Source: JACRAV01 sp964571235 (GTDB lineage: Bacteria; Zixibacteria; MSB-5A5; GN15; FEB-12). From it: a DNA stretch of 64,000 nucleotides. Position 1 is the first letter of the stretch, and every line of letters begins with the position of its first letter. Below, one piece after another: positions 44,528 to 52,763 of the stretch. Position numbers and translations under genes: made by a program. The notes beneath the pieces were generated by a model. The model made no database searches. It was not told the DNA's origin and was given only the letters and a program-made list of their open reading frames with translations. Location of the stretch: NCBI GenBank assembly GCA_964571235.1, contig CAZNAI010000007.1:186001-250000 (forward strand). The letters run 5' to 3'.

Positions 44528-45275
44528 GTTCTCACGCCAAATATCCGCGCTGTTGTTAGTTGGGATATTCGTGGCCACTGCGCACGCCGGAGTCGCCGAC
44601 GATTTTGCACTGGCGAACCAGCACTACTCGGCCAAAGCTTACGATTCGGCGCTGGCCCTATATCAATCTGTAGAGCGAACCGGTGTAGAATCGGCCGAAC
44701 TCAATTTCAATATCGGCAATTGCTATTTCAAATCAGGGGATATTGGCCGGGCGGTGGTGTATTATCTGCGTGCCAAACGCCTGAATCCGTCCGACGATGA
44801 CATCAACGCCAATCTGGCTTTCGCCAAGGGATTCTCACGCATTCAGATGGAGGGTGTGGAGCTCAACGCAGTGTATACTTTTGTCGAAGGGCTCCTTGAT
44901 CCGATCACGCTCAATCTGCTGGGCTGGATTGCATCCGGTTGTTTCATTCTCTTTGTTCTCCTCTTGTTGCTTCGGTTTGGCCTGGGATGGACAGCGGTGA
45001 GACGGTCTGCGATTGTGCTTTCGTTGATCCTGCTGGTCGGCTCGGCCCTGTCAACGACGTTCAAGTACCGGCATGACTATCTCACCAAGCGCGGCGTGGT
45101 GGTGAGCGAAGATGCCCCGGTGCTCTCTGAGCCGACAGCGCGGGCACAAACCGAACTCCACGGCGCTCCCGGTCTGGTCGTTGAAATTCTCGGCGCCTCC
45201 GGCGATTATTACAACGTCTTATTCGAGAACAAACGCCGGGGTTGGGTCGCCAAGAGTCACCTCGAAATCGTCTGA
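44520..45275 (+). CDS. batE: BatE: TPR, two membrane helices and SH3-like domain
   Basis: 251 residues from TTG 44520, within the overlap with batD; ATGGAGGGAG lies just upstream. Signal peptide, TPR pair (LANQHYSAKAYDSALALYQS; FNIGNCYFKSGDIGRAVVYYLRA), two transmembrane helices (about 135-155 and 160-178), then a bacterial SH3-like domain (about 195-251: VVVSEDAPVLSEPT, GDYYNVLFENKRRGWVAKSH). This is the usual BatE organisation. It is the last gene of the Bat operon. Confidence 0.88.
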   Translation: MRRFSRQISALLLVGIFVATAHAGVADDFALANQHYSAKAYDSALALYQSVERTGVESAELNFNIGNCYFKSGDIGRAVVYYLRAKRLNPSDDDINANLAFAKGFSRIQMEGVELNAVYTFVEGLLDPITLNLLGWIASGCFILFVLLLLLRFGLGWTAVRRSAIVLSLILLVGSALSTTFKYRHDYLTKRGVVVSEDAPVLSEPTARAQTELHGAPGLVVEILGASGDYYNVLFENKRRGWVAKSHLEIV

Positions 45276-45306
45276 TCGACTTCATTTTCGCCCCTCAGGT
45301 ATTACG

Positions 45307-45336
45307 TTGACACTCCGTCCGGAGATGGCCTATCTT
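45307..45336 (+). promoter_or_regulatory. Promoter for the membrane protein and bacillithiol genes
   Basis: A perfect TTGACA (45307-45312) is followed after 18 bp by TATCTT (45331-45336). The start near 45343 leaves a leader of about 18 nt to ATG 45361. Confidence 0.75.
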
Positions 45337-45360
45337 GCCAGCCTCTAAAGTGAAGTGTTC

Positions 45361-46404
45361 ATGTTAAAAATACTCAAAAGCAAACAGTTCTGGGGTATTA
45401 CGATAGCTCTGGGACTGTTGGCTTTCTGCCTGAAAGACGTCCGCATTTCTGATCTGGACGAATTGTGGCATCGCGCAGAGCCGATGTACGCGATCCTCGC
45501 CGTTGTTACTTCGTTTGGATATATCCTCACGCGGGGTCTCCGCTGGCGACTCCTCGTTTCCCAGCAAAAATCGATTCCGCTCACCCGCGCGGTCACCCTG
45601 TATGCCGCGGGGCAGGTCCTAAATACGATCATGCCTGCATTAACCGGACAGGTGGGACGAGTTATACTCTTTTCCAAGAAGGAAAAACTCACCAAATCAG
45701 GAATGTTCTCGACCGTGCTCTTGGAAATCCTGTTCGACGCTGTCGCGCTGGTGTTGGTCCTCTTTTTTGGGTCGGCATTTATTGTGATTCCGGGTGAGTA
45801 CGAGTCGGCAGGAATTATCCTGACAGTTTTTACGGCTGGGGGCATCCTACTACTTTACCTGTTTCTTCATTTCCGTCATCCAATCGAAAAAACGTGCGAG
45901 CGGGCAATCGGCAAACGCTGGCCGGTAGCTTTTATCGGCGTAAGAAAATTCATCGCCTCGTTCACTCAAGGGATAGAACTTCTCAAGTCGAGCGGGCACA
46001 TGATCGGCGGCGTTTTTCTGTCGCTCAGCCAATGGATATTGCACCTGTTTGTCATATACTTTCTTTTCAAGTCCTTCGGCATCGACCTCTCGCTTCCTGA
46101 AACCGGCTTGGTGATGATGATCAATACCATCGCCCTTCTTGTGCCGATTACTCCTGCCAACGCCGGAACTTTTGAAGTCGTAGTGTCGACCTCGCTCCGC
46201 GCGTTTAAGGTCGGGCAGACCGACGCTGTCCTCTGCGCACTTGCTCTGCATCTGGTCGATCTGCTTCCCATAGTCGTTCTTGGGTTGTTCTACTTCCGGG
46301 TGGAGAAGATGTCGCTGTCGGAAATTAAGAAACAACACGAAGACGACACGATTCTTGACAACATTTCCGAAGAGGGCACTTTCATAGAGGAAGACAAAAA
46401 GTGA
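45361..46404 (+). CDS. Lysylphosphatidylglycerol synthase transmembrane-domain protein (UPF0104/DUF2156-less)
   Basis: About 347 residues, eight or nine membrane helices. The family pattern is visible: RGLRWRLLVSQQ near the third helix, YAAGQVLNTIMPALTGQVGR, LLEILFDAVALVLVLF, and INTIALLVPITPANAGTFEVVV near the end. Members with only this domain (no lysyl-transferase part) are often annotated as flippases or as unknown. The acidic cytoplasmic tail (EEGTFIEEDKK) has no recognised role. ATG 45361 is preferred over GTG 45355. It lies about 100 bp upstream of bshC. Confidence 0.8.
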   Translation: MLKILKSKQFWGITIALGLLAFCLKDVRISDLDELWHRAEPMYAILAVVTSFGYILTRGLRWRLLVSQQKSIPLTRAVTLYAAGQVLNTIMPALTGQVGRVILFSKKEKLTKSGMFSTVLLEILFDAVALVLVLFFGSAFIVIPGEYESAGIILTVFTAGGILLLYLFLHFRHPIEKTCERAIGKRWPVAFIGVRKFIASFTQGIELLKSSGHMIGGVFLSLSQWILHLFVIYFLFKSFGIDLSLPETGLVMMINTIALLVPITPANAGTFEVVVSTSLRAFKVGQTDAVLCALALHLVDLLPIVVLGLFYFRVEKMSLSEIKKQHEDDTILDNISEEGTFIEEDKK

Positions 46405-46503
46405 CGCCGTCGCCGCGAATTTCAGGAATCTTTGGGAAACAACTGGGCTCAGCGGGCGTTGCACAAACCAAAGATGCGTGTACTTGCCTGAAAGGACCGA
46501 TGA

Positions 46504-48123
46504 TTGACCGGTAAATTGATCGCGCCGTCGCCCTCACTGGGCTACTCCCAGTTCTATCTGGACTACTTGGCTGGTCGCAAACCGGCGGTTGATTTCGTAG
46601 TCGGCGATGATCTGCAGACCGTAGCCTCGCGACTTGATAAGCAGACCTACAACCGCGCCGCAGTCTGCGATATTTTGTTAGACCAGAACACCCAGTTCGG
46701 TGTTGATCAGGCGGCGCTTGACTCGATCCGCCAATTGACCAATGAAAGAACACTTTGTGTCTTTGCCGGCCAACAGGCGGGACTTTTCGGTGGGCCACTC
46801 TTAGTTGTAGTCAAGGCACTTGCGATAGTCAAACTTGCGCGTGAGTATTCTCAGAAGTTATCTCGTCCCGTTATTCCAATCTTCTGGATTGCCGGGGATG
46901 ATCACGATTTCGATGAGATCGCTTCCACTTTTGTACTCAGTCAACAATCTGAGTTAGTGGAGCTGAAGTACGGTATCCGGCCATCTCTGGAGCTTCCCGC
47001 ATCTGAGATACGACTTGATAATAGCGAAGAACTGGCGCGGCTACTCGAACTGCTAAAGGCGTCGCTGAGACAGTCAGATTTCACGGTCGAACTTTATTCC
47101 GAGATCGAGTCATCGTACAAAGTCGGGGAAACGATTGTCGGCGCTTTTGGAAAATTCATGGCCCGGCTTACGCGCGGAACCGGACTCGCCTTTTTCAACC
47201 CGTGCGATACGCAGGCAAAAACTCTGGCAGTACCGTTGTTTGAGCGGATTGTCGATGAACAGCCGTCGATCCACCAGGCGCTTCGGACGGCCAATGAGTC
47301 ACTTCAAAAAGATGGATACCATCTGCAAGTGGAGAAGAAAGAATCTTCGGCGCTGTTGTTTCGTCACCGCGATGGCAGGAAACCGGTGCACGTTGAGTCC
47401 GGGAAGTTCACGATTGGTGGCGAAACTGTTACTCCCGCCGAACTCAAGGTCGCGATTCGCGCTACCCCCGAGCAGTTCTCTCCCGATGTGATGACCCGCC
47501 CACTGATGCAATCATCTTTGTTTCCGGTGCTCTGCCAGATTGGCGGACCGGCAGAGGTTGCCTATCTCGCCCAGTGCCGGCCACTATTTGATATTCTCGA
47601 ATTGCCCAAACCGATTCACCGCGGACGGCCGTCGCTTACACTTCTTGAAAAGCGAATTGAAAAGCTGGTTGACGAGTACAATCTGTCGTTTGAGGAAATC
47701 ACCGGCGATATCGAACAGGCAGTCAATCGGGTGATGCTTGCCAATTTCCCCAAAGATCTGGAGGCGGGGTATCGTTCGCTGACTGAAGATATGTCGGCCC
47801 GATGGAAGCAGTTTGCGGATACATCGCTCGCCTTTGATCCCTCGCTGGCCGAATTCGCCAATCAGACCTATGGGAAAATTGACTTCACGCTTAAGAACTT
47901 TGAATCTAAACTCTTCTCGGCTCACAAGAAGAAAGGCAAAGAGATTCGTGAGCGAATTCACCGGGTCCAGTATCACCTCTTTCCGCGCCGAACATTACAG
48001 GAACGTACTTTGAATATTTCGTGTTATCTTGCCAGATATGGATTCGGCGTGATACCGCTCCTGCTGGACCGGCTATCGACCGATCAAACCGGGCATCAGC
48101 TCATTTCGCTTTCGGAGAAATAG
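46504..48123 (+). CDS. bshC: Bacillithiol biosynthesis cysteine-adding enzyme BshC
   Basis: 539 residues, the normal BshC length. The signature blocks are present: VFAGQQAGLFGGPLLVVVKA (about 91-110), PIFWIAGDDHDFDEI (about 127-141), FFNPCDTQAKTLA, and a coiled-coil region toward the C-terminus. BshC adds cysteine to glucosaminyl-malate as the last step of bacillithiol synthesis. The TTG start at 46504 is supported by AAAGGA eight bases upstream and no better in-frame start. bshA follows 5 bp after the stop. Confidence 0.92.
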   Translation: MTGKLIAPSPSLGYSQFYLDYLAGRKPAVDFVVGDDLQTVASRLDKQTYNRAAVCDILLDQNTQFGVDQAALDSIRQLTNERTLCVFAGQQAGLFGGPLLVVVKALAIVKLAREYSQKLSRPVIPIFWIAGDDHDFDEIASTFVLSQQSELVELKYGIRPSLELPASEIRLDNSEELARLLELLKASLRQSDFTVELYSEIESSYKVGETIVGAFGKFMARLTRGTGLAFFNPCDTQAKTLAVPLFERIVDEQPSIHQALRTANESLQKDGYHLQVEKKESSALLFRHRDGRKPVHVESGKFTIGGETVTPAELKVAIRATPEQFSPDVMTRPLMQSSLFPVLCQIGGPAEVAYLAQCRPLFDILELPKPIHRGRPSLTLLEKRIEKLVDEYNLSFEEITGDIEQAVNRVMLANFPKDLEAGYRSLTEDMSARWKQFADTSLAFDPSLAEFANQTYGKIDFTLKNFESKLFSAHKKKGKEIRERIHRVQYHLFPRRTLQERTLNISCYLARYGFGVIPLLLDRLSTDQTGHQLISLSEK

Positions 48124-48128
48124 TCGCT

Positions 48129-49262
48129 ATGAACATAGGCATCACCTGTTATCCGGTCGCCGGTGGATCGGGAATTGTCGCCACCGAATTGGGCCAGCAG
48201 TTGGCTATGCGGGGGCACCAGGTTCATTTCATTTCGTACTCGATTCCGTTTCGGCTCGACCAGTATCAGCCGAATGTGTTTTATCACGGCGTCGAGACAA
48301 CCGCCTATCCGCTCTTCAAATTCCCGCCGTACGAATCGACGCTCTCGGCGAAAATGGCCGAGGTCACCCGTTCGTTCAAACTTGAAGTCCTGCATGTTCA
48401 CTACGCAGTCCCGCACGCCACGTGCGCGTATTTGGCCCGCCAAATGCTCCTGGCGGCCGGTGAGCCGATCCCGAAGCTGATCACAACTCTTCATGGAACC
48501 GATATCACCCTTGTTGGTTCGGATCCGTCGTTTTTTGACATCACCAAGTTTTCCATCAACGCCTCAGATGGCATCACTGCCGTTTCTGCTTATCTGGCCG
48601 ACGAAACCCGTGATGTCTTCCGGATCGAGAAAGATATTCGCGTCGTGTATAACTTCTTTGATCCGGCCCGGTTTAAGCCGCAACTGGGCAAGCAGTGTCG
48701 CCGGACAGAATTTGCCAAGGACCACGAAGTCCTGCTTTGCCATATCTCAAACTTCCGTCCGGTTAAACGAACGCTTGACGTCATAGACATTTTCGACAAA
48801 GTGCAGATGGAAATGCCCGCCAAGCTACTAATGATCGGCGAGGGTCCCGACACTGTTCTCGCGCGGCGCCAGGTGACCAAGCGGGGCTTGACCGAAAAAG
48901 TGATTTTCCTCGGTAACCAGAGCCGTGTTGAAGCAGTTCTGCCGGTCACCGATCTGTTCTTGCTTCCATCGGAGGAAGAGTCGTTCGGCCTTTCGGCGCT
49001 GGAAGCCCTCGCCTGTGGCGTCCCGGTGATTGGCACGCGCGGCACCGGATTGGCCGAGGTGGTCACCGACTACCGCAACGGCTTTTTGCTACCAGTCGGC
49101 GACACTACCTCAATGGCCCGCGCGGGTGTCTCCCTGCTCAAAGACAAAGCCCGACTGGCAGAATTCAAGCAGGCCTCAGCCGATTTGGCTCAGCGATTTA
49201 ATGCCGATAAGATTATCACCGAATACGAAAACTATTACGAGGAAGTCCTGCGTGGCCGATAA
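48129..49262 (+). CDS. bshA: N-acetyl-alpha-D-glucosaminyl L-malate synthase BshA
   Basis: 377 residues, GT4 glycosyltransferase that joins GlcNAc from UDP-GlcNAc to L-malate, the first bacillithiol step. The start MNIGITCYPVAGGSGIVATE with the GGSG loop, HVHYAVPHATCAYLAR, TTLHGTDITLVGSDPSF and the acidic EEESFGLSALEALACGVPV motif are highly typical of BshA. ATG 48129 is chosen because the conserved N-terminus starts exactly there and GGAGAAA lies upstream. It overlaps bshB1 by 11 bp. Confidence 0.94.
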   Translation: MNIGITCYPVAGGSGIVATELGQQLAMRGHQVHFISYSIPFRLDQYQPNVFYHGVETTAYPLFKFPPYESTLSAKMAEVTRSFKLEVLHVHYAVPHATCAYLARQMLLAAGEPIPKLITTLHGTDITLVGSDPSFFDITKFSINASDGITAVSAYLADETRDVFRIEKDIRVVYNFFDPARFKPQLGKQCRRTEFAKDHEVLLCHISNFRPVKRTLDVIDIFDKVQMEMPAKLLMIGEGPDTVLARRQVTKRGLTEKVIFLGNQSRVEAVLPVTDLFLLPSEEESFGLSALEALACGVPVIGTRGTGLAEVVTDYRNGFLLPVGDTTSMARAGVSLLKDKARLAEFKQASADLAQRFNADKIITEYENYYEEVLRGR

Positions 49263-50010
49263 ACTCGACATCCTGGCAATCGCCGCTCACCCCGACGATA
49301 GCGAAATCACCTGCGGCGGTTTGCTGATCAAAATGTCGTCGAAGGGTCGCAAGGTAGGTGTCCTCGATCTGACACAAGGAGAGATGGGCACCCACGGCGA
49401 CGAGACAGATCGTGCCCGTGAAGCTAAGAACGCCGCCGACAAGATGGGGCTGACCTTTCGGCAAAATCTCGAACTCCCCGATTCGGCGCTTGAGAACACC
49501 CACGAATTCAAGCTGGCCGTCGCGCAAACGATTCGCAACACCAAGCCCGATCTGGTTGTTTTGCCTCACTGGAATCAACGGCACCCCGATCATTTGGCGA
49601 CCACACAGATCGGCTACGATGCCTGCTTTATGGCGGGGCTTAAAAAGGCCAATCTCGACGGCGACCCGCATCGCCCGAAGAAAATCATCTACGCGTCGTA
49701 CTTCAGAAATACCGATTACTCATTTCTCGTCGACATCACCGAGTCATTCAGCAAGAAATGCGAAGCGGTCGCCTGTTATGTCTCGCAGTTCGGCAAGACC
49801 GGGGGCGAGGGGGTATTCAAAGACCGGTTTGTCCCCCCCGATGTCGCCAACAAAGATATTTTCGCGCCGGGCCTGAATGTTTTTGAGATGATGCAAGTTC
49901 GCGCCATGCAATTGGGCCAATTAGTTGGTGTTCGATACGCCGAGGCGTACACGATCAAAGAGCATATTCTGATCGACGACCCACTTATGATGCCGGTGAA
50001 GTCGATCTAG
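49252..50010 (+). CDS. bshB1: Bacillithiol biosynthesis deacetylase BshB1
   Basis: 252 residues, zinc-dependent PIG-L/LmbE deacetylase that removes acetyl from GlcNAc-malate, the second bacillithiol step. Zinc motif AAHPDDSE (11-18), DLTQGEMGTHG, LPHWNQRHPDH and KIIYASYFR are typical of BshB1. GTG 49252 starts in the overlap with bshA with GAGGAAG upstream. This completes bshC-bshA-bshB1. Its 3' end overlaps the convergent methyltransferase gene by 26 bp. Confidence 0.92.
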   Translation: MADKLDILAIAAHPDDSEITCGGLLIKMSSKGRKVGVLDLTQGEMGTHGDETDRAREAKNAADKMGLTFRQNLELPDSALENTHEFKLAVAQTIRNTKPDLVVLPHWNQRHPDHLATTQIGYDACFMAGLKKANLDGDPHRPKKIIYASYFRNTDYSFLVDITESFSKKCEAVACYVSQFGKTGGEGVFKDRFVPPDVANKDIFAPGLNVFEMMQVRAMQLGQLVGVRYAEAYTIKEHILIDDPLMMPVKSI

Positions 50011-50764
50011 TAGGTCGGCGCTTTGGCTTGGTTCCGAAGACCCACATCATCGTTGTCTTACTGCTGACGGGTTCGTCCTTAGTCGAGCCATACCCTTCTA
50101 TCTCGTCAAACCCAACCTGACGAAACATGGTAATCAGCTCGTGAAACGAGTACATCCGAATTCCAATCTCATGCCGCGTGGTCTTGCCGGGTTCGCGGAC
50201 TGTCCATACGCCGCGGTTTATCGATTTGGCGAAGTCGAATTTTCGAGACTCAGTATAGAGTACGCCGCCTATTTCCTGCCAGTCGGTTTCAGTGTAATGC
50301 GTCAGGATGAAATCGCGATTAATGACGTGCAGGCAAAATCGACCGCCCGGTTTGAGCGCGGTGTACATTCTTTTGAGTGCGAGAAGATTTTCTCGGTCAT
50401 CCTCGAAATAGCCGAAAGAGGTCCAGAGGTTTCCGGCGGCATCGAATCGGTTCTTGTAGTTGATTCGCCGCATGTCCGAGCGAACAACCGGAATGACACG
50501 CTTCGCGCGAGTCGCTTTGGTCGTCAGTTCATCGAGATACTCCTGATTGAGATCAACGCCAGTAACTTTGATGCCGGCTTTTGCCAGTGGAATTGAAATT
50601 CTGCCAATACCGCACGGACAATCAAGAAAGGACATGCCTCGTTTTAAGCGTAACTTGTGTAGCAAGTACCGAGCCTGTTCATTGGTAGTCTTCGGTAAAA
50701 TGACGTCAAAGTACGGTCGCAGATGACGGAATAATTCTGCGTACCAGGGATCGGATGGAGACAT
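49985..50764 (-). CDS. SAM-dependent methyltransferase (class I)
   Basis: 259 residues from the ATG whose complement lies at 50762-50764, preceded by GGGAGG; a longer in-frame start is less likely. Motif I is FLDCPCGIGRISIPLA, followed by VTGVDLNQEYLDELT (acidic residue binding the SAM ribose) and ALKPGGRFCLHVINRD. The N-terminal YAELFRHLRPYFDVIL helix is common in cyclopropane/ubiquinone-type methyltransferases of unknown substrate. It is monocistronic and convergent to bshB1. Confidence 0.75.
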   Translation of the reverse strand: MSPSDPWYAELFRHLRPYFDVILPKTTNEQARYLLHKLRLKRGMSFLDCPCGIGRISIPLAKAGIKVTGVDLNQEYLDELTTKATRAKRVIPVVRSDMRRINYKNRFDAAGNLWTSFGYFEDDRENLLALKRMYTALKPGGRFCLHVINRDFILTHYTETDWQEIGGVLYTESRKFDFAKSINRGVWTVREPGKTTRHEIGIRMYSFHELITMFRQVGFDEIEGYGSTKDEPVSSKTTMMWVFGTKPKRRPTRSTSPAS

Positions 50765-50987
50765 GGCAACCTCCCGGCGGTTTATCGTAGGTAAAAGATG
50801 CAATGATTGACCACTGCAAGTCAACGGGCTAACTGGTCTGTCGATGTGGTCAGATGAGGACTCATAAAGATCATCGCCCTACGGCGGGCCTAACTTATGG
50901 AGGGACAATGATCTACCTCAGGGCTCAAAGGTGTTAATTTTTGTCCGATATATCCCTCAAACGCACGGAATTGTATTGGATGATCGG

Positions 50988-51290
50988 ATGACCAAGAAGA
51001 ACTGTTGGGAAGTCATGAAATGCGGCCGCCAACCGGGAGGCGAGGCTGTTTCAGAGTTGGGAGTCTGTCCTGCGGCAGAATTTACCGACTTTGACAAAGT
51101 AAACTGTGGACATAACGGCGGTCGTGTATGTTGGGCTGTCGCCGGCACATTTTGTAAGGGAGAGGTTCAGGGGATGTTCGCCACCAAGATCGACTCGTGC
51201 ATCAACTGTCCGTTCTTCAAGCAAGTGGCGAACGAGGAAGACTTCGACTTTATCCTTCGCCCCGACGAATGCAAATCAAAAGTAAAGTGA
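50988..51290 (+). CDS. Small two-CW domain cysteine-rich protein
   Basis: About 100 residues. The pattern NCWEVMKCGRQPGG, ELGVCPAA, NGGRVCWAVAGTFC, VQGMFATKIDSCINCPFFKQV matches the two-CW domain, a Cys-rich motif seen alone or fused to signalling proteins and suspected to bind metal or an iron-sulfur group. ATG 50988 is chosen because the family begins K-N-C-W-E; the frame remains open upstream to 50931. No clear Shine-Dalgarno. Role unknown. Confidence 0.7.
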   Translation: MTKKNCWEVMKCGRQPGGEAVSELGVCPAAEFTDFDKVNCGHNGGRVCWAVAGTFCKGEVQGMFATKIDSCINCPFFKQVANEEDFDFILRPDECKSKVK

Positions 51291-51294
51291 CTTT

Positions 51295-51315
51295 GGGCGC
51301 TCCTTGCGCCCTTCT
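51295..51315 (+). terminator. Possible terminator after the two-CW gene
   Basis: GGGCGC-tcctt-GCGCCC is followed by TTCTT, four bases after the stop. The T-tract is short. Confidence 0.45.
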
Positions 51316-51323
51316 TAGCGCTC

Positions 51324-51342
51324 GGCAGGCTTCCGGCCTGCC
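51324..51342. repeat. GGCAGGC/GCCTGCC hairpin
   Basis: A 7-bp palindrome GGCAGGC-ttccg-GCCTGCC between convergent genes. The same stem occurs at 4162-4180, so it is a small dispersed repeat. Confidence 0.65.
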
Positions 51343-51344
51343 CG

Positions 51345-51704
51345 TTATTTCCGCTTAGATACCTCATTCGCCTTCGCGCGGGCTTTCACAATTTTCGTAA
51401 TCAACGTCATGGGCAATTTCTTCTCATGTGGGAATTGAACTGTCGCTTTGGCCGTGACAAACGGCTGTAGCTCCTTTGCGAAAAGTTCGAGCGTGGGGGG
51501 AGGGATATACAGCCCGATGTGATTTTTCCAATGGCGGAAATACGCCAGCCGTTTCTTGTAGGCATAGTAGGGCATGCCATAGCTGATCTTCTCGATTGCG
51601 TCTGGCACAGCTCTTTTGATTGTCGCGCGGAGTTCTTTGAGCTTGCCGCGAATGTCGGCTGGGGCGGTGGCGATGTAGGAATCGACGGATTTGGGTTTTG
51701 TCAT
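51345..51704 (-). CDS. DUF1801 (YdhG/iron-chaperone-like) domain protein
   Basis: 119 residues. The N-terminus with SVDSYIATAPADIRGKLKEL, IKRAVPDAIEKISYGMPYYAY and HWKNHIGLYIPPPTLELF matches DUF1801, a small frataxin-like fold of uncertain role. The C-terminus is Lys-rich. Its ATG overlaps the stop of the upstream minus-strand gene by 4 bp (ATGA), so they are coupled. Confidence 0.8.
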   Translation of the reverse strand: MTKPKSVDSYIATAPADIRGKLKELRATIKRAVPDAIEKISYGMPYYAYKKRLAYFRHWKNHIGLYIPPPTLELFAKELQPFVTAKATVQFPHEKKLPMTLITKIVKARAKANEVSKRK

Positions 51705-52345
51705 CTCGCTATTCCCATTTGCCTAAGTGTATCGAGATACGCCCTATATAGAACCGTGTCGATCGCGTAAAGTCCCTTTGATCGACGGTAGAACCAAACA
51801 TGGTGGCTGGAGCAATACAAGCCAATCGTGATCCGAGTAGTATCAGATCGGTCCAGACGATATCCTTCTGCAAAGCTGTCTTTGAGCTTTTTCCCACATC
51901 TGGGGCAAACAAGAGTATCTGGCCACGTTCGCTCAGCCCAATAGTCAATGTAATACTTAACTTGGCCTTCCAGTTCGATGGGTTGATGGTGAAGATATCG
52001 CCAATATGAGGTCAGAATGATCCCAGACATATCATCGGGATGGAATATCCCTAGCCCATTAAACCACTTGGAGAGGACTGACCCCTTCCAAAGGCCCCAG
52101 TTATTTCTCATCCACATGCCCAGTCCGAAGTGCAGGTTGATAATACTGTCTTCGGGCCATCCTTGAATCAGAGCCCTGTTGTCGGTGGAGAGAATGCTAT
52201 CGAGCTGAACGAAACTCTCGTCCAAATTGGCGGGGATGTGATGACTATTATTTCCGGAGAATAGAGTTGGGACGCAGGAGATCACAGACATTAGCAACAA
52301 ACCAATGAGGGCCAGTATATACGTTGGCCGCTGAGAACTAGTCAT
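51701..52345 (-). CDS. Lipoprotein with DUF6794-type domain
   Basis: 214 residues from the ATG at 52345 (minus), which has GGAG a few bases upstream. The signal peptide ends in lipobox VISC (Cys24). Residues about 85-165 include NNWGLWKGSVLSKWFNGLGI, FHPDDMSGIILTSYWRYL and LEGQVKYYIDYW, the DUF6794 pattern. The C-terminal part has CPRCGKKL with a later CSSHHVWF, a possible zinc knuckle, unusual in a lipoprotein. Its stop overlaps the DUF1801 start. Function unknown. Confidence 0.65.
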   Translation of the reverse strand: MTSSQRPTYILALIGLLLMSVISCVPTLFSGNNSHHIPANLDESFVQLDSILSTDNRALIQGWPEDSIINLHFGLGMWMRNNWGLWKGSVLSKWFNGLGIFHPDDMSGIILTSYWRYLHHQPIELEGQVKYYIDYWAERTWPDTLVCPRCGKKLKDSFAEGYRLDRSDTTRITIGLYCSSHHVWFYRRSKGLYAIDTVLYRAYLDTLRQMGIAR

Positions 52346-52437
52346 ATGAACTCCGTGGTGAAAAGAGATCAATCACTACGATCACATCAAAGATACAGAC
52401 GTCCTTGGGATATCTTTCATTGAATCCTCCCATTTCA

Positions 52438-52534
52438 TGGCGGAAGGGGTGGGAATCGAACCCACCGGGGACAATGCGATTGCCCCCCTCACGGCTTTGA
52501 AGGCCGGGACCGCCACCAGACGACATCCTCTTCC
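52438..52534 (-). tRNA. selC: Selenocysteine tRNA (anticodon TCA), selC
   Basis: A 97-nt tRNA including an encoded CCA (complement of 52438-52440). It starts GGAAGAGG as tRNA-Sec genes do, has a D-arm with a four-base loop (TCGTC-TGGT-GGCGG), anticodon loop CTTCAAA with anticodon TCA (complement of 52498-52500), a very long variable arm (CAAT-cgc-ATTG extended by a G-C stretch), T-loop TTCGATT and discriminator G. The E. coli selC shares GGAAGA..., CTTCAAA and the CCG-CCA end. Acceptor plus T stems total 12 bp with an A-C mismatch at position 6, compared with 13 bp in E. coli. Confidence 0.93.
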
Positions 52535-52562
52535 GAGGGGAAGATAGCTATAACCTTCAGCG

Positions 52563-52588
52563 GGCGTCAAGCCGTGAGGCATGACGCC
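52563..52588. repeat. GGCGTCA...TGACGCC palindrome, left copy
   Basis: An imperfect palindrome with arms GGCGTCA and TGACGCC plus inner GCC/GGC. A second copy at 52764-52789 differs at one base of 27. The pair brackets the large inverted repeat at 52630-52731. Confidence 0.8.
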
Positions 52589-52629
52589 ATCCATACGCGT
52601 TGAATCTATTCGAAAGGGTGAATCCACCA

Positions 52630-52731
52630 GTCATTGCGAGACCTGCCACGGGCGGGGCGAAGCAATCTCGCCTCGACTCTCGTATACGAAGACAACGCGA
52701 GATTGCTTTGTCGAAGACTCCTCGCAATGAC
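52630..52731. repeat. Long inverted repeat, MITE/REP-like (copy B)
   Basis: Outer arms GTCATTGCGAG (52630-52640) and CTCGCAATGAC (52721-52731) are perfectly complementary over 11 bp. Inner arms GAAGCAATCTCG (52659-52670) and CGAGATTGCTTTG (52698-52710) pair with one mismatch. It has the same organisation and core as copy A at 2439-2536. It fills the spacer between selC and the S9 peptidase gene. Confidence 0.85.
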
Positions 52732-52763
52732 GATGTTTGCACCCTTTTTGCACTATGACGAGA

